Shown: positions 1 to 8,353, counted from the stretch's first letter. The stretch is DNA of 64,000 nt from Arthrobacter citreus (GCF_009192745.1 NZ_VTFV01000003.1:1-64000), one strand, 5' to 3'. Translations and numbers: made by a program. Notes: a model not told the origin generated them from the letters alone.

Positions 1-192
1 TCCGCCAAAGAAGGGATATGAAGATCATGCTGCTTGCGTCCACTATGTGGTTCCCAACCAACAACCCGCCGTTGTTGCTCAGGGAACACCAATAACTGAA
101 TACACGCCACCACCCTCTTACCAGGGGTGGGCGGCGTCCGGTACCACGTACCCCACATTTTTACCCACCCCCCTGGGGGCCTGGGTTCAAGG
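1..192 (+). other. 23S-5S rRNA internal transcribed spacer
   Basis: This stretch directly precedes the 5S gene and has no credible ORF. It resembles the 23S-5S spacer of Arthrobacter-type rRNA operons, so the 23S gene should end just left of the window. Positions 50-87 can fold into a long hairpin: GTTCCC (50-55) pairs with GGGAAC (82-87), and CAACAAC (59-65) pairs with GTTGTTG (71-77) around a 5-nt loop. Such spacer stems are commonly rRNA processing sites; that role is inferred here. Confidence 0.7.
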
Positions 193-310
193 GTTACGGC
201 GGTCATTGCGCGGGGGAAACGCCCGGTCCCATTCCGAACCCGGAAGCTAAGACCCGCAGCGCCGATGGTACTGCACCCGGGAGGGTGTGGGAGAGTAGGT
301 CACCGCCGGA
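193..310 (+). rRNA. rrf: 5S ribosomal RNA
   Basis: The 118-nt sequence starts GTTACGGCGGTCA and ends AGGTCACCGCCGGA, so the termini pair as helix I. The conserved 5S core CCATTCCGAACCCGGAAGCTA is present in the middle, as is the usual GATGGTACTGCACCCGGG segment. The exact ends may differ by one or two bases. It is the last gene of an rRNA operon and is followed by a strong intrinsic terminator. Confidence 0.96.
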
Positions 311-323
311 CAATCATTAGAAG

Positions 324-362
324 AGTTCAGGCTCCGCAACGCTGCGGAGCCTGAACTGCTTT
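324..362 (+). terminator. Intrinsic terminator of the rRNA operon
   Basis: A perfect 15-bp stem, 324-338 against 343-357, encloses a 4-nt ACGC loop and is followed by GCTTT. It lies 14 nt after the 5S gene and closes the rRNA operon. Confidence 0.92.
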
Positions 363-574
363 AACACCCCGTTCACCAGGCAGGCCGGGGGAACGCTAAC
401 CCGGGCGGTCTGCCCCATGGTTCCCACGCGCTGTGACACCTGTCCACTGGTGTGACCACACGGAACACCACCTGCCACAAGGACTGGGAAGCGCGGCGCG
501 CCCGCCACATCCAGCCCGTTTCCGGTCTCTCGGCCCCGGCAGCGCGCTAGAGGCCGGTTGCTACGGTGGCAGGC

Positions 575-1327
575 ATGGGGATGAGGACCGACTCGACACT
601 AACTGCACGACGGGGACGGCGTGGACCATGGCTTCTCCACGTGGTGGCGTTACTGAGCCTGGGTCTGTGCCTGGTCGACGGTGCGCTCATCTACGGATCC
701 CTCCCCGATACTGTCCCGGTGCACTGGGGACTGAACGGCCCCGATGCATGGGAGGACAAGTCCTTCGGGGCAGTCTTTATGGGCCGGCTGGTTGCGTTGG
801 GCTCGGTGGCACTCCTTGCCCTGGTCAGCGCGGCAGCACCCGCATTCAGCCCGGAGGAACCCGGCGCTTCCGACTGGGAAGCATTCCGGCGCAGAAGGAT
901 GATCCAAGGAACGGTCGCCGCCATGGGTGCTGTTTCGCTCTTGATTGCAGCCTGCGTCAGCTACTTGTCCATGCGGGGATGGCGTACCCCGGAGGAGGTT
1001 GAAATGTGGCCGGCACTCGTCCTGTCGGGGTTCATCCTCGCAGTGATAGTGCCCGTCTATACAGCGGCAGAACGACGCTCCCGCCGGGAGGCTGCCCGGA
1101 ACGGTGTCCACCCGACAGATGAGGAGGCAGCGGAAGACACAAAATGGATCGGCGGCGTTCTGCTCAATGACCCGCACGATCCGCACGTGCTCGTCCCCAA
1201 GAGGTCTGGAACAGGCACCGGGCTGACCGTGAACATTGGGCACGCCCGCGGCCGGACCGCCGTCGTGCTCTTCCTTGTAGTTGTCATTGGGCTGCCAATC
1301 GGCCTTGGCTTATTGGCTGCGCCCTAA
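575..1327 (+). CDS. DUF1648 domain membrane protein
   Basis: This is a predicted integral membrane protein of 250 residues. A first membrane segment (about residues 13-35) is followed by the DUF1648 signature, with PDTVPVHWGLNGP near residue 45. More hydrophobic segments follow around residues 65-85, 110-130, 145-165 and at the C-terminus. DUF1648 occurs in SdpI-like and other small membrane proteins, and its role is not settled. I start at ATG 575 because a TACGGT hexamer (562-567) ends 7 nt upstream and there is no Shine-Dalgarno; an in-frame GTG at 566 and ATG at 581 are alternatives. The 217 bases between the rRNA terminator and this start show no other gene. Confidence 0.8.
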   Translation: MGMRTDSTLTARRGRRGPWLLHVVALLSLGLCLVDGALIYGSLPDTVPVHWGLNGPDAWEDKSFGAVFMGRLVALGSVALLALVSAAAPAFSPEEPGASDWEAFRRRRMIQGTVAAMGAVSLLIAACVSYLSMRGWRTPEEVEMWPALVLSGFILAVIVPVYTAAERRSRREAARNGVHPTDEEAAEDTKWIGGVLLNDPHDPHVLVPKRSGTGTGLTVNIGHARGRTAVVLFLVVVIGLPIGLGLLAAP

Positions 1328-1389
1328 ATCGGGTTCGGCCGCGCCCTAAACGAAGCGGGAAGCCCAGCTTCTCGACTAGTCTTGAACCC

Positions 1390-2163
1390 ATGCGTATTGC
1401 TCGGTTTATCCAGGACAGTGACCCTGCCTTCGGCGTCGTCGACGGTGAAGAAGGCCATGAAGAAATTGCCGTGATCAAGGGAGATCCCTTCTTCTCCGGC
1501 GTGCAGCTTACCGGGGAACGGCACAAGCTGGAGGATGTCCGCCTGCTCGCCCCGATCATCCCGCGCAGCAAGGTGGTGGGCATCGGCAAGAACTATGCTG
1601 ACCACGCAGCTGAAATGGGCGGCGAGGTGCCGCCGGCACCGCTGATGTTCTTCAAGCCGAACACCTCAGTGATCGGCCCGAACGATCCCGTCGTGCTGCC
1701 GTCCTTCTCGGAGGAAGTCTCCTACGAGGCCGAGCTCGCCGTGGTTATCGGCCGAATCTGCAAGGACGTTCCGCTGGAGCGGGTGGACGAAGTAGTCTTC
1801 GGCTACACCTGCGCCAACGATCTGACCGCCCGCGACGCACAGCGCACGGACAACCAGTGGGCCCGGGCCAAGGGCTTCGATACCTCCTGCCCCATCGGCC
1901 CGTGGATCGAAACGGACCTGGACACCGACAACCTGTCCATCAAGGCCTACCTTGACGGCGACCTGGTGCAGGACGGCAATACCTCCGACATGATCTGGGG
2001 CGTCCGGGAACTGGTTTCCTACGTCTCCCAGGCCTTCACGCTACTGCCCGGCGACATCATCCTCACCGGCACTCCCGCCGGCGTCGGACAGATTACCGAG
2101 GGCCAGCGGATCGAAATCCAGGTAGAAGGCATCGGCACCCTCGCCAACATCGTCCGCGGCTAG
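1390..2163 (+). CDS. Fumarylacetoacetate hydrolase family protein
   Basis: The 257-residue protein has a short N-terminal DUF2437-like region and a full FAH C-terminal domain. Family hallmarks include PRSKVVGIGKNYADHAAE near residue 57, the metal-binding acidic residues in SYEAELAVVIG, the YTCANDLTARD segment, the KGFDTSCPIGPW loop and the closing ILTGTPAGVG. FAH-fold enzymes cleave C-C bonds in acylpyruvate-type or aromatic breakdown products using Mg or Mn; the substrate cannot be told from sequence. A TAGTCT hexamer (1377-1382) ends 7 nt before the ATG and no Shine-Dalgarno is visible, suggesting a leaderless transcript. The next gene starts 4 nt after the stop, so the two are probably co-transcribed. 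Confidence 0.9.
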   Translation: MRIARFIQDSDPAFGVVDGEEGHEEIAVIKGDPFFSGVQLTGERHKLEDVRLLAPIIPRSKVVGIGKNYADHAAEMGGEVPPAPLMFFKPNTSVIGPNDPVVLPSFSEEVSYEAELAVVIGRICKDVPLERVDEVVFGYTCANDLTARDAQRTDNQWARAKGFDTSCPIGPWIETDLDTDNLSIKAYLDGDLVQDGNTSDMIWGVRELVSYVSQAFTLLPGDIILTGTPAGVGQITEGQRIEIQVEGIGTLANIVRG

Positions 2164-2167
2164 CGAC

Positions 2168-2761
2168 GTGGCCGGGGGATCACAGAACCGGGCATCCTGG
2201 AACCTGCTTCCTGGCGTGCTCTGGAGCGCCGTGATCCTCCTCGCCGCGCTTAGCAGCGGAATGACGACGGCGGCCGCCTGGGCCTGGGGCCTGGGTACAG
2301 CGCTGCTTCTGCTGGTTTTCCCGTGGCTGCTGGTCCGGACACTGGACCGGTCAGGTGACCTGCGTACGTCGATCGCGAGTGCTCCGGTCACCCCGGTCAT
2401 CCTGGGAGCCGGCGCCCTGTGTTTTATGCTGCTTCGGCTCATCCTGTGGCTGGACGGTCCTCGGATGCTGGCGGCAGCGGTCTTTGCGATGCTGGCCTCC
2501 TATGCTGCGGTGCTGGTCCTGGACCGCTCCGTGAAGCTGGACTGGAGTGCCGTGAGCACCGGTGCCGGCGCCGTCGTCATTCCCCTATTGCTTGCCAGGA
2601 TCACGGGTGGCCCGGTGCTAGCCGCTGCGGCGGCAGTGCTCCTGGTTGCCCTGCTGGCGCTTCTGATGCGAGGCGGCTGGCAGCTGCCGCTGGCTTCCGC
2701 TGCGGCCGGCGCCGTGATTGGCGGGGGACTCTTTGTGGTGCTTCAGGGGCTGGGCGCCTAG
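2168..2761 (+). CDS. Hypothetical multi-pass membrane protein
   Basis: I do not recognise a named family. The 197-residue product is strongly hydrophobic throughout, rich in Ala, Leu, Val and Gly, with roughly six membrane segments (about residues 15-30, 36-55, 75-95, 100-118, 130-165 and 175-195). The few charged residues, such as RTLDRSGDLR near residue 58, sit between segments. It starts at GTG 2168, 4 nt after the FAH gene stop, and ends 33 nt before gltX, so it probably belongs to the same transcript as its neighbours. Nothing in sequence or context assigns a substrate or partner. Confidence 0.75.
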   Translation: MAGGSQNRASWNLLPGVLWSAVILLAALSSGMTTAAAWAWGLGTALLLLVFPWLLVRTLDRSGDLRTSIASAPVTPVILGAGALCFMLLRLILWLDGPRMLAAAVFAMLASYAAVLVLDRSVKLDWSAVSTGAGAVVIPLLLARITGGPVLAAAAAVLLVALLALLMRGGWQLPLASAAAGAVIGGGLFVVLQGLGA

Positions 2762-2794
2762 CTGTTTGGCGGCAGCGACTAAACTGGGGGAATC

Positions 2795-4315
2795 ATGACT
2801 ACTGAGCCTTCTTCCTTCGCTGATCTCCCCACCGTCGACGACAACACTCCGGTGCGGGTCCGTTTCTGCCCGTCCCCGACCGGCACGCCCCACGTGGGCC
2901 TGATCCGCACCGCCCTGTTCAACTGGGCCTACGCCAAGCACACCGGCGGCAAGATGATCTTCCGCATCGAAGACACAGACAAGGCCCGGGACAGCGAGGA
3001 AAGCTTCCTCCAGCTCCTCGACGCCCTCGACTGGCTGGGCATCACCTGGGACGAAGGCGTCAACGTTGGCGGCCCGCACGAACCGTACCGCCAGTCCCAG
3101 CGGGGGGACATCTACCAGGACGTCATCGCCAAGCTCAAGGATGCCGGACACCTGTACGAGTCCTACTCCACCCCGGAGGAAATCGAAGCCCGGCACCGTG
3201 CAGCAGGCCGTGATATCAAGCTGGGGTACGACAACTTCGACCGGAACCTCACTGAAGAGCAGATCGCCGCTTTCAAGGCCGAGGGACGCGAACCGGTGCT
3301 GCGGGTTCGCATGCCCGATGAGGACATTACGTTCAACGACCTGGTCCGCGGTGAAATTACGTTCAAGGCCGGTACCGTCCCGGACTTCGTTGTGGTCCGC
3401 GCCAACGGTGCCCCGCTGTACACGCTGGTCAACCCGGTCGACGACGCCCTGATGGGGATCACCCACGTCCTGCGCGGCGAAGACCTGCTCTCCTCCACAC
3501 CGCGCCAGATCGCGCTCTACCGCGCACTGATCGACGTCGGGGTAGCCCAGTACATGCCGCTCTTCGGCCACCTGCCCTACGTGATGGGCGGCGGGAACAA
3601 GAAACTCTCCAAGCGCGATCCGGAGTCGAGTCTGTTCCTGCACCGCGAACGCGGTTTCATCCCCGAAGGTTTGCTGAACTACCTGTCCCTGCTGGGCTGG
3701 TCGCTCTCTGCCGACGAGGACATCTTCACGGTTGACCAGCTCGTGGAGAACTTCGACATCCACGACGTCCTCTCCAACCCGGCCCGCTTCGACATCAAGA
3801 AGGCCGAGGCCATCAACGGCACCCACGTCCGAATGCTGGAGCCTGCGGACTTCCGGAACCGGCTGGTTCCGTACCTGCAGCACGCCGGACTGGTGGGGGA
3901 GCAGCTGACCGAGCGCGAAGAGGAGATCCTCACCGAGGCGGCACCGCTGGTCCAGGAGCGCATCACGCTGCTGGGCGAGGCTCCGGACATGCTTGGCTTC
4001 CTGTTCAAGGCCGATGATGCCATTGACGTGGCAGACGACGCGCGGAAGGGCCTGCCGGCCAACCTCACCGAAGTCCTCGATGCCACCTTGGCAGCCCTGG
4101 AGCCCGTGCAGGACTGGACAGCGGAGAACATCCAGGCCGCCCTGCGCCAGGCACTGGTAGAGGATATGGGCATCAAGCCCCGCCTGGCGTTCGGCCCGGT
4201 TCGCACGGCCGTATCCGGCCGCCGGATCTCACCGCCGCTCTTCGAATCCATGGTGATCCTGGGCCGCGACTCCTCCCTGGCACGCATCCGCGCCTTCCGC
4301 GCGGCGGAGGCCTAA
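2795..4315 (+). CDS. gltX: Glutamate--tRNA ligase
   Basis: The 506-residue class I aminoacyl-tRNA synthetase charges tRNA-Glu with glutamate in the cytosol. The HIGH-type signature is [11 protein letters not shown] near residue 25 and the KMSKS-type signature is KKLSKRD near residue 270; the C-terminal anticodon-binding domain follows. Length is normal for the family. The ATG is preceded by GGGGG at 2786-2790, and TAAACT at 2780-2785 could serve as a -10 element. The genes for tRNA-Gln and tRNA-Glu lie 0.9 kb downstream. Many actinobacteria use a non-discriminating GltX together with GatCAB to make Gln-tRNA-Gln; that cannot be decided here. Confidence 0.97.
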   Translation: MTTEPSSFADLPTVDDNTPVRVRFCPSPTGTPHVGLIRTALFNWAYAKHTGGKMIFRIEDTDKARDSEESFLQLLDALDWLGITWDEGVNVGGPHEPYRQSQRGDIYQDVIAKLKDAGHLYESYSTPEEIEARHRAAGRDIKLGYDNFDRNLTEEQIAAFKAEGREPVLRVRMPDEDITFNDLVRGEITFKAGTVPDFVVVRANGAPLYTLVNPVDDALMGITHVLRGEDLLSSTPRQIALYRALIDVGVAQYMPLFGHLPYVMGGGNKKLSKRDPESSLFLHRERGFIPEGLLNYLSLLGWSLSADEDIFTVDQLVENFDIHDVLSNPARFDIKKAEAINGTHVRMLEPADFRNRLVPYLQHAGLVGEQLTEREEEILTEAAPLVQERITLLGEAPDMLGFLFKADDAIDVADDARKGLPANLTEVLDATLAALEPVQDWTAENIQAALRQALVEDMGIKPRLAFGPVRTAVSGRRISPPLFESMVILGRDSSLARIRAFRAAEA

Positions 4316-4323
4316 GCGACTCC

Positions 4324-5058
4324 ATGAGTGAACGGCGGAGCGGCAGGCCCACGGGTGTGCTCTTTGACATCGATGAGACCCTCGTGGACCTCCGCACCGC
4401 CATGGGCAATACGCTGCGCGACATCAGCGCCGCGGACCTGGCGCACTTCACCGAAGAGGACTGGGCCGCGTACCAGCATCTCTACGCGGCAGACCCGCAG
4501 GGCTACTACGACCGCTACCTGGCAGGCGAACTCAGCTTCACCCGCCAGCGACTGCTCCGGGTCGCCCACGCCCAGCAGTCCCACGGCCTGCCCGTGTTCG
4601 ACGCTGACGCGGAGGAAGCCTGGAACGCCGCCTACGACAAGACGCTGCCGCGCCACTTCAAGGCGTTCGACGACGTCGTACCCGTCCTGGATGAACTGGA
4701 CGCGCTGGGGATACCCTACGGCGCCGTCAGCAACAATGTGCATGACTACCAGCGGGCCAAGCTTGACGCGGCGGGACTGGAACGCATTCAGGTCCTGGTG
4801 GGCATCGATGCAGTCGATGCTGCCAAACCCGATCCGGCGATTTTCCTGGAAGGCGTGCGCCTGCTCGGCACTGACCCGGCGCTGACCCTCTACGTGGGGG
4901 ACAACCCCGTGGTGGACGGCCGCGGGGCGCTTGATGCCGGGCTGCAGTCGCTGTGGATTGAACGCAGCGGCAACGAGGAGCTGCGCGCGGCGCATCCCGG
5001 CCTGGCAGTAGCCGGGGACCTGGCGGCCGTGGCGGCTGCCTTTTCCGTCTCCCGGTGA
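4324..5058 (+). CDS. HAD-superfamily hydrolase
   Basis: The 244-residue protein is a haloacid dehalogenase-like phosphatase. Motif I is LFDIDETLVD (about residues 14-23), with the nucleophile Asp and the acid/base Asp two residues later. A cap of helices covers residues 30-110. Motif II is seen at GAVSNN, motif III at the Lys in DAAKPDPAIF, and motif IV at YVGDNPVVD, which holds the Mg-binding acidic residues. The substrate is unknown; phosphoglycolate-like or nucleotide monophosphates are typical for this subgroup. It starts 8 nt after gltX and is likely in the same operon. Confidence 0.9.
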   Translation: MSERRSGRPTGVLFDIDETLVDLRTAMGNTLRDISAADLAHFTEEDWAAYQHLYAADPQGYYDRYLAGELSFTRQRLLRVAHAQQSHGLPVFDADAEEAWNAAYDKTLPRHFKAFDDVVPVLDELDALGIPYGAVSNNVHDYQRAKLDAAGLERIQVLVGIDAVDAAKPDPAIFLEGVRLLGTDPALTLYVGDNPVVDGRGALDAGLQSLWIERSGNEELRAAHPGLAVAGDLAAVAAAFSVSR

Positions 5059-5109
5059 GGGCACTGACGGGGCCCTTGGGGGTGGAGCCGGAACGGTTCC
5101 GGGCCGGTT

Positions 5110-5138
5110 TTGTACTCCGGCCGGAACCCGTGTATAGT
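5110..5138 (+). promoter_or_regulatory. Sigma-70-type promoter for tRNA-Gln
   Basis: TTGTAC (5110-5115) is separated by exactly 17 nt from TATAGT (5133-5138). It lies about 65 nt upstream of the tRNA-Gln gene, with no ORF between. This is one of the best -35/-10 matches in the window. Confidence 0.75.
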
Positions 5139-5203
5139 AATAACTCGTGCTGAGGGGTTGAAGCCGGAACTTGAGGGTTCGGGAACAGCCCGGAAGAGCA
5201 CAT

Positions 5204-5275
5204 TGGGATATGGTGTAATTGGCAACACAACGGTTTCTGGTACCGTCATTCTAGGTTCGAGTCCTGGTATCCCAG
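5204..5275 (+). tRNA. tRNA-Gln (CTG anticodon)
   Basis: The 72-nt sequence folds as a cloverleaf. Acceptor strands TGGGATA and TATCCCA pair. The anticodon stem ACGGT/ACCGT encloses loop TTCTGGT with anticodon CTG at 5237-5239. The T-arm holds GGTTCGAGTCC, and the discriminator base is G. No CCA is encoded. Confidence 0.96.
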
Positions 5276-5309
5276 CGCTAATCAAAGAAGGCATTTAGTC
5301 CGATTTGAG

Positions 5310-5339
5310 AAAAAAAGAACAGGTATGAAATACTTGTTC
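5310..5339 (-). terminator. Possible minus-strand hairpin with T-run between the tRNAs
   Basis: GAACAGGTAT (5317-5326) and ATACTTGTTC (5330-5339) form a 10-bp stem with one wobble pair. On the minus strand the stem is followed by seven T residues (the A-run at 5310-5316). No minus-strand gene upstream obviously needs it, so it may instead be a tRNA-precursor processing structure. Confidence 0.35.
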
Positions 5340-5364
5340 AGCTCGCTTAGCAGGTGAAGCAAAC

Positions 5365-5437
5365 GGCCCCATCGTATAGCGGCCTAGTACGTCGCCCTCT
5401 CACGGCGGTAACGCGGGTTCGAATCCCGCTGGGGTCA
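5365..5437 (+). tRNA. tRNA-Glu (CTC anticodon)
   Basis: The 73-nt cloverleaf has acceptor strands GGCCCCA and TGGGGTC. The anticodon loop CCTCTCAC region reads CTC, and the T-arm holds GGGTTCGAATCCC. The discriminator base is A and CCA is not encoded. It sits about 90 nt after tRNA-Gln and before a strong terminator, so both tRNAs are probably co-transcribed. Confidence 0.96.
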
Positions 5438-5444
5438 CAGACTG

Positions 5445-5482
5445 CGGTCCCGGACATAAATGTCCGGGACCGTTTCTTTTTA
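5445..5482 (+). terminator. Intrinsic terminator after the tRNA pair
   Basis: A perfect 12-bp stem, 5445-5456 against 5461-5472, with loop TAAA is followed by TTTCTTTTT. It ends 9 nt before the stop codon of the convergent DUF1697 gene. Confidence 0.93.
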
Positions 5483-5490
5483 AGCACTAG

Positions 5491-6030
5491 CTATTCCGCG
5501 GCCGCTATTCTTTGCAGGGTTCGCAAATTCCTCGTTGTAGTGGCGGATCTATAACGCGGTTTTGCCGCTGCCTTAGCCAGCGGCGATTCGAGAGTGGAGC
5601 CTTTATCCGCGGTCCAGGCGAGGGCCTCGGGACCCAACCGGACCTGCTCGGCACCTGCGGCTTCCGCCACGGCCGTGAGCTCGTCAAGCACGTGCGGGTC
5701 CGAGGAGAAGGTGACATAGGCATGGACCGCCGGATTGTCCGCAGCGTAGGGAACCGCGGCTGCCAGTTCTGCCACCCGCGGCACGGTTAGGACCATGACC
5801 CATGCCTCGTAACCGAACGCACTGCGCAGCGCTGCTTCAACCCGCTGCTTAAGTTCCGCCGGGTTCCCGCCGGCAGTGACGACGGCGTTCCCGCTGGCCA
5901 GGAGGGTGCGCACACCTTCAAGCCCAAGGCCTTCCAGCAGGCCGCGCAGGTCAGCCATCTTCACGGTGACACCGCCCACATTCACGCCGCGGAGCAGGAT
6001 GGCGTACCGGCAGCCCGGTGGTTCATTCAT
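5491..6030 (-). CDS. DUF1697 family protein
   Basis: The 179-residue protein matches the DUF1697 family. It has the typical N-terminal YAILLRGVNVGG followed by the KMADLRGLLEGLG helix and the TLLASGNAVV strand. The C-terminal segment includes KPRYRSATTTRNLRTLQRI, the usual family ending. The family is widespread in actinobacteria and its biochemical role is unknown to me. The gene is transcribed towards the tRNA genes and away from thiL, whose start lies 81 nt from this one. The length is normal for the family. Confidence 0.9.
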   Translation of the reverse strand: MNEPPGCRYAILLRGVNVGGVTVKMADLRGLLEGLGLEGVRTLLASGNAVVTAGGNPAELKQRVEAALRSAFGYEAWVMVLTVPRVAELAAAVPYAADNPAVHAYVTFSSDPHVLDELTAVAEAAGAEQVRLGPEALAWTADKGSTLESPLAKAAAKPRYRSATTTRNLRTLQRIAAAE

Positions 6031-6111
6031 AGGCCGAGGCTACTCCGGTGCTTCCGGGCGTGCAGCATAATTGAAAACCGGTACACAGCAGGCAAAAGGA
6101 AAGCGGTTCCC

Positions 6112-7125
6112 GTGGCAGATTACCCCCAGTCGGTGGCAGACCTTGGTGAAGGGGAACTGCTGTCCCGGATCTTCCCCCGGTTGGGCGGGCCGCGTATGCT
6201 CCTGGGCCCGGGTGACGACGCCGCCGTAATCGGCGCGCCCGACGGCCGCAGCGTTCTCTCAATCGACACCCTGGTCCAGGACCAGGACTTCCGCCTCCAA
6301 TGGCCCGGCGGTTACCGCACCACCGGCTACGACGTCGGCTGGAAGTGTGCAGCGCAGAACCTCTCCGACATCAATGCCATGGGTGCCGAAGCCACCTCCC
6401 TGGTCGTCAGCCTGACCCTGCCGGCTCAGACCCCCGTGTCCTGGCTCGAGGGTCTAGCCGATGGACTCTCGGCGGCCCTGCGTGCCCTCGGAGCGGAGAA
6501 CTGTGCCGTGGCCGGCGGCGACCTGGGACGGGGAAACCAGCTTGTGGTGACGGCTGCGGTTACCGGCGACCTTCAGGGACGGGACCCGGTCCGGCGTTCG
6601 GGTGCGGTCCCCGGCGACGTGCTGGCTGTCTGCGGTGCGCTGGGGCAGGCAGCGGCCGGGCTGGCGCTGCTGGAGAGTTCCCTGCCCTACGCTGACCTGG
6701 ACGGATGGGAGCGTTCCCTCACCGCGGCCCAGTCCCGGCCGTGCCCGCCGCTGGCTGCCGGGCCTGCGGCTGCTGCGGCCGGAGCGCACGCCATGATGGA
6801 TATTTCGGATGGTTTGGTGCGCGACGCCGGACGGCTGGCTGCCGCGTCAGGTGTGTGCCTGGACCTGGACTCCCGGATTCTTGGGATCGAGACTGCTCCG
6901 CTGGCTCGTGCGGCAGCCAAGCTGGGCGTCGATCCGCTGCACTGGGTGCTGGGCGGGGGAGAGGACCACGGGCTCCTGGCTGCGTTCGCGCCTGGGGCGG
7001 ACCTGCCGCGTGGATTCCGGCGGGTGGGAGCCGTCCTGGACCGGGCAGTGCACATCAGCGGGCTTCCCGTCACGGTGGACGGACAGGCACCGGATGCGGC
7101 CGGCTGGGACCACTTCGCCGGCTAA
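6112..7125 (+). CDS. thiL: Thiamine-monophosphate kinase
   Basis: The 337-residue PurM-like ATP-dependent kinase phosphorylates thiamine monophosphate to the active cofactor thiamine diphosphate. It opens with DLGEGELLSRIFPRLGG and has the metal-binding LLGPGDDAAVIG (about residues 33-44). NLSDINAMGA near residue 88 and AGGDLGRG near residue 138 are ATP/Mg-binding segments, and MMDISDGL near residue 228 starts the C-terminal half. The GTG at 6112 has AAAAGGAAAG as Shine-Dalgarno. No TPP riboswitch is visible upstream. It ends 4 nt from the stop of the convergent channel gene. Confidence 0.96.
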   Translation: MADYPQSVADLGEGELLSRIFPRLGGPRMLLGPGDDAAVIGAPDGRSVLSIDTLVQDQDFRLQWPGGYRTTGYDVGWKCAAQNLSDINAMGAEATSLVVSLTLPAQTPVSWLEGLADGLSAALRALGAENCAVAGGDLGRGNQLVVTAAVTGDLQGRDPVRRSGAVPGDVLAVCGALGQAAAGLALLESSLPYADLDGWERSLTAAQSRPCPPLAAGPAAAAAGAHAMMDISDGLVRDAGRLAAASGVCLDLDSRILGIETAPLARAAAKLGVDPLHWVLGGGEDHGLLAAFAPGADLPRGFRRVGAVLDRAVHISGLPVTVDGQAPDAAGWDHFAG

Positions 7126-7129
7126 GGCA

Positions 7130-7552
7130 CTACTCGAGCAGGTGCCGTTCCCGCACCCTTCGTGCCAGGTCGGCCAGCTGTTCGCGGGAGAGGTCCGGAA
7201 GCCGTTCCAGCTCGCTGACAAAGTCCCGCAGGCTTTCCTTGGACCTGGTGCGCATCAAGGTGTTGTAGAACCCCACGATCACCCCGGTGGCCAGGGCAAC
7301 CACCAGGATCCCGTACAGCGCGACCGCCACCGTGATCAACCGTCCCACCACGGTTACGGCAACGAAGTCCCCAAAACCGATGGTGGTAAAGGAAACGAAG
7401 AGGTACCAGAGCGCGTCGCCAAAGCGCGGAATCCCGGGTTCGAAGAGCGGCAGCAGCAGGGCCGCGGCAACGTAGACGGCCAGGAAACCGTAGAAGACGA
7501 CGTCGGCACCGGTGATGCGGATGATGTTCCACAGGACGTGCAACCGTTTCAT
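7130..7552 (-). CDS. Two-TM potassium channel protein
   Basis: The 140-residue protein has the plan of a small Ion_trans_2 channel. A first transmembrane helix (about residues 15-38) leads to a pore loop with the selectivity filter TIGFGD (near residues 57-62) and a second helix (about 68-92). The cytoplasmic tail, about 45 residues, is charged and probably helical. The filter matches the potassium-channel TxGxGD consensus. No RCK/TrkA domain is present, so gating is not through a fused regulatory domain. It probably works as a homotetramer in the cytoplasmic membrane. Its stop codon lies 4 nt from the thiL stop. Confidence 0.88.
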   Translation of the reverse strand: MKRLHVLWNIIRITGADVVFYGFLAVYVAAALLLPLFEPGIPRFGDALWYLFVSFTTIGFGDFVAVTVVGRLITVAVALYGILVVALATGVIVGFYNTLMRTRSKESLRDFVSELERLPDLSREQLADLARRVRERHLLE

Positions 7553-7598
7553 GCCCGCTCCTTTGAGCCCGGGCTTCCTACGATAGGCCGACGGCGGG

Positions 7599-8318
7599 TC
7601 AGTCGGTATTGGTGCGCAGTGCTTCGGTCAGCTGCTGGGCGGCCTTGGACACAACCTCGGCATGAATGCGCCCAGGCTGGCGGGTGAGCCGCTCTATTGG
7701 GCCGGAGATGGAGACCGCCGCGATCACCCGGCCGGAGGGACCGCGGACGGGGGCTGAAACCGACGCCACCCCGGGTTCGCGTTCGCCCAGGCTCTGCGCC
7801 CAGCCGCGCCGCCGGACACCGGCCAGAACGGTGGGAGTGAAGCGCGCGTTCTGCAGTCCTTCGAGCAGCCTGTCATGGTCTTCCCAGGCCAGAAGCACCT
7901 GAGCCGCGGAGCCTGCCTTCATGGACAGCTGTGTTCCTACCGGGATCGTGTCCCGCAGGCCGATGGGCCGCTCGGCGGATGCGACACAAACCCGCCATTC
8001 TCCCTGCCGGCGGAAAACCTGCGAGCTTTCCCCTGTCGCATCCCGCAGAGCCAGCAGTACGGGCCCTGCGGAGGCAATCAGCCGGTCCTCGCCGGCGGCG
8101 GACGCCAATTCCACGAGCCTGCTGCCCAGGACAAACCGGCCTTGTATGTCCCGTCCCACCAGCCGGTGGTGCATGAGCGCCAGGGCCAGCCGGTGCACGG
8201 TGGGCCGCGCGAGTCCGGTGGCGGCTACGAGCTGGGCCAGGGTGGTGGGTCCGGCCTCGAGTGCGTCCAGCACCATTGCCGCCTTGTCGATGACGCCCAC
8301 GCCGCTTGAATTGTCCAT
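7599..8318 (-). CDS. ndgR: IclR-family regulator NdgR
   Basis: The 239-residue protein has an IclR winged helix-turn-helix at about residues 12-65 (TTLAQLVAATGLARPTVHRL) and a C-terminal effector domain ending in the conserved GPIERLT segment. It is divergent from leuCD, which is the known setting of NdgR/LtbR, regulators of leucine synthesis in actinobacteria. I choose ATG 8318 over an upstream ATG at 8339. A promoter TTGCAT-N17-CAATAT ends 6 nt before 8318, and the palindrome inside the promoter spacer suggests autoregulation. Identity as NdgR follows from family plus position. Confidence 0.93.
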   Translation of the reverse strand: MDNSSGVGVIDKAAMVLDALEAGPTTLAQLVAATGLARPTVHRLALALMHHRLVGRDIQGRFVLGSRLVELASAAGEDRLIASAGPVLLALRDATGESSQVFRRQGEWRVCVASAERPIGLRDTIPVGTQLSMKAGSAAQVLLAWEDHDRLLEGLQNARFTPTVLAGVRRRGWAQSLGEREPGVASVSAPVRGPSGRVIAAVSISGPIERLTRQPGRIHAEVVSKAAQQLTEALRTNTD

Positions 8319-8324
8319 AGGATG

Positions 8325-8353
8325 ATATTGCCGTCTCAATATTTGAGATGCAA
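8325..8353 (-). promoter_or_regulatory. ndgR promoter with embedded palindromic operator
   Basis: On the minus strand TTGCAT (8348-8353) and CAATAT (8325-8330) are separated by exactly 17 nt. The spacer contains the perfect palindrome TCTCAA-TAT-TTGAGA (8334-8348). The -10 ends 6 nt before the ndgR ATG. The palindrome also lies upstream of leuC and could control both directions. Confidence 0.72.

Noticed and set aside
1-46. 3' end of 23S rRNA inside the window
   Set aside because: I could not match the first bases to the conserved 23S 3' terminal helix, so I call the whole stretch spacer.
2618-3883. 421-codon ORF on the minus strand opposite gltX
   Set aside because: It is a mirror ORF of a high-GC gene. 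Its product has no recognisable motif, and gltX on the other strand is full length and certain.
6031-6111. TPP riboswitch before thiL
   Set aside because: The 81-nt gap lacks the CTGAGA and other core elements of the THI box.
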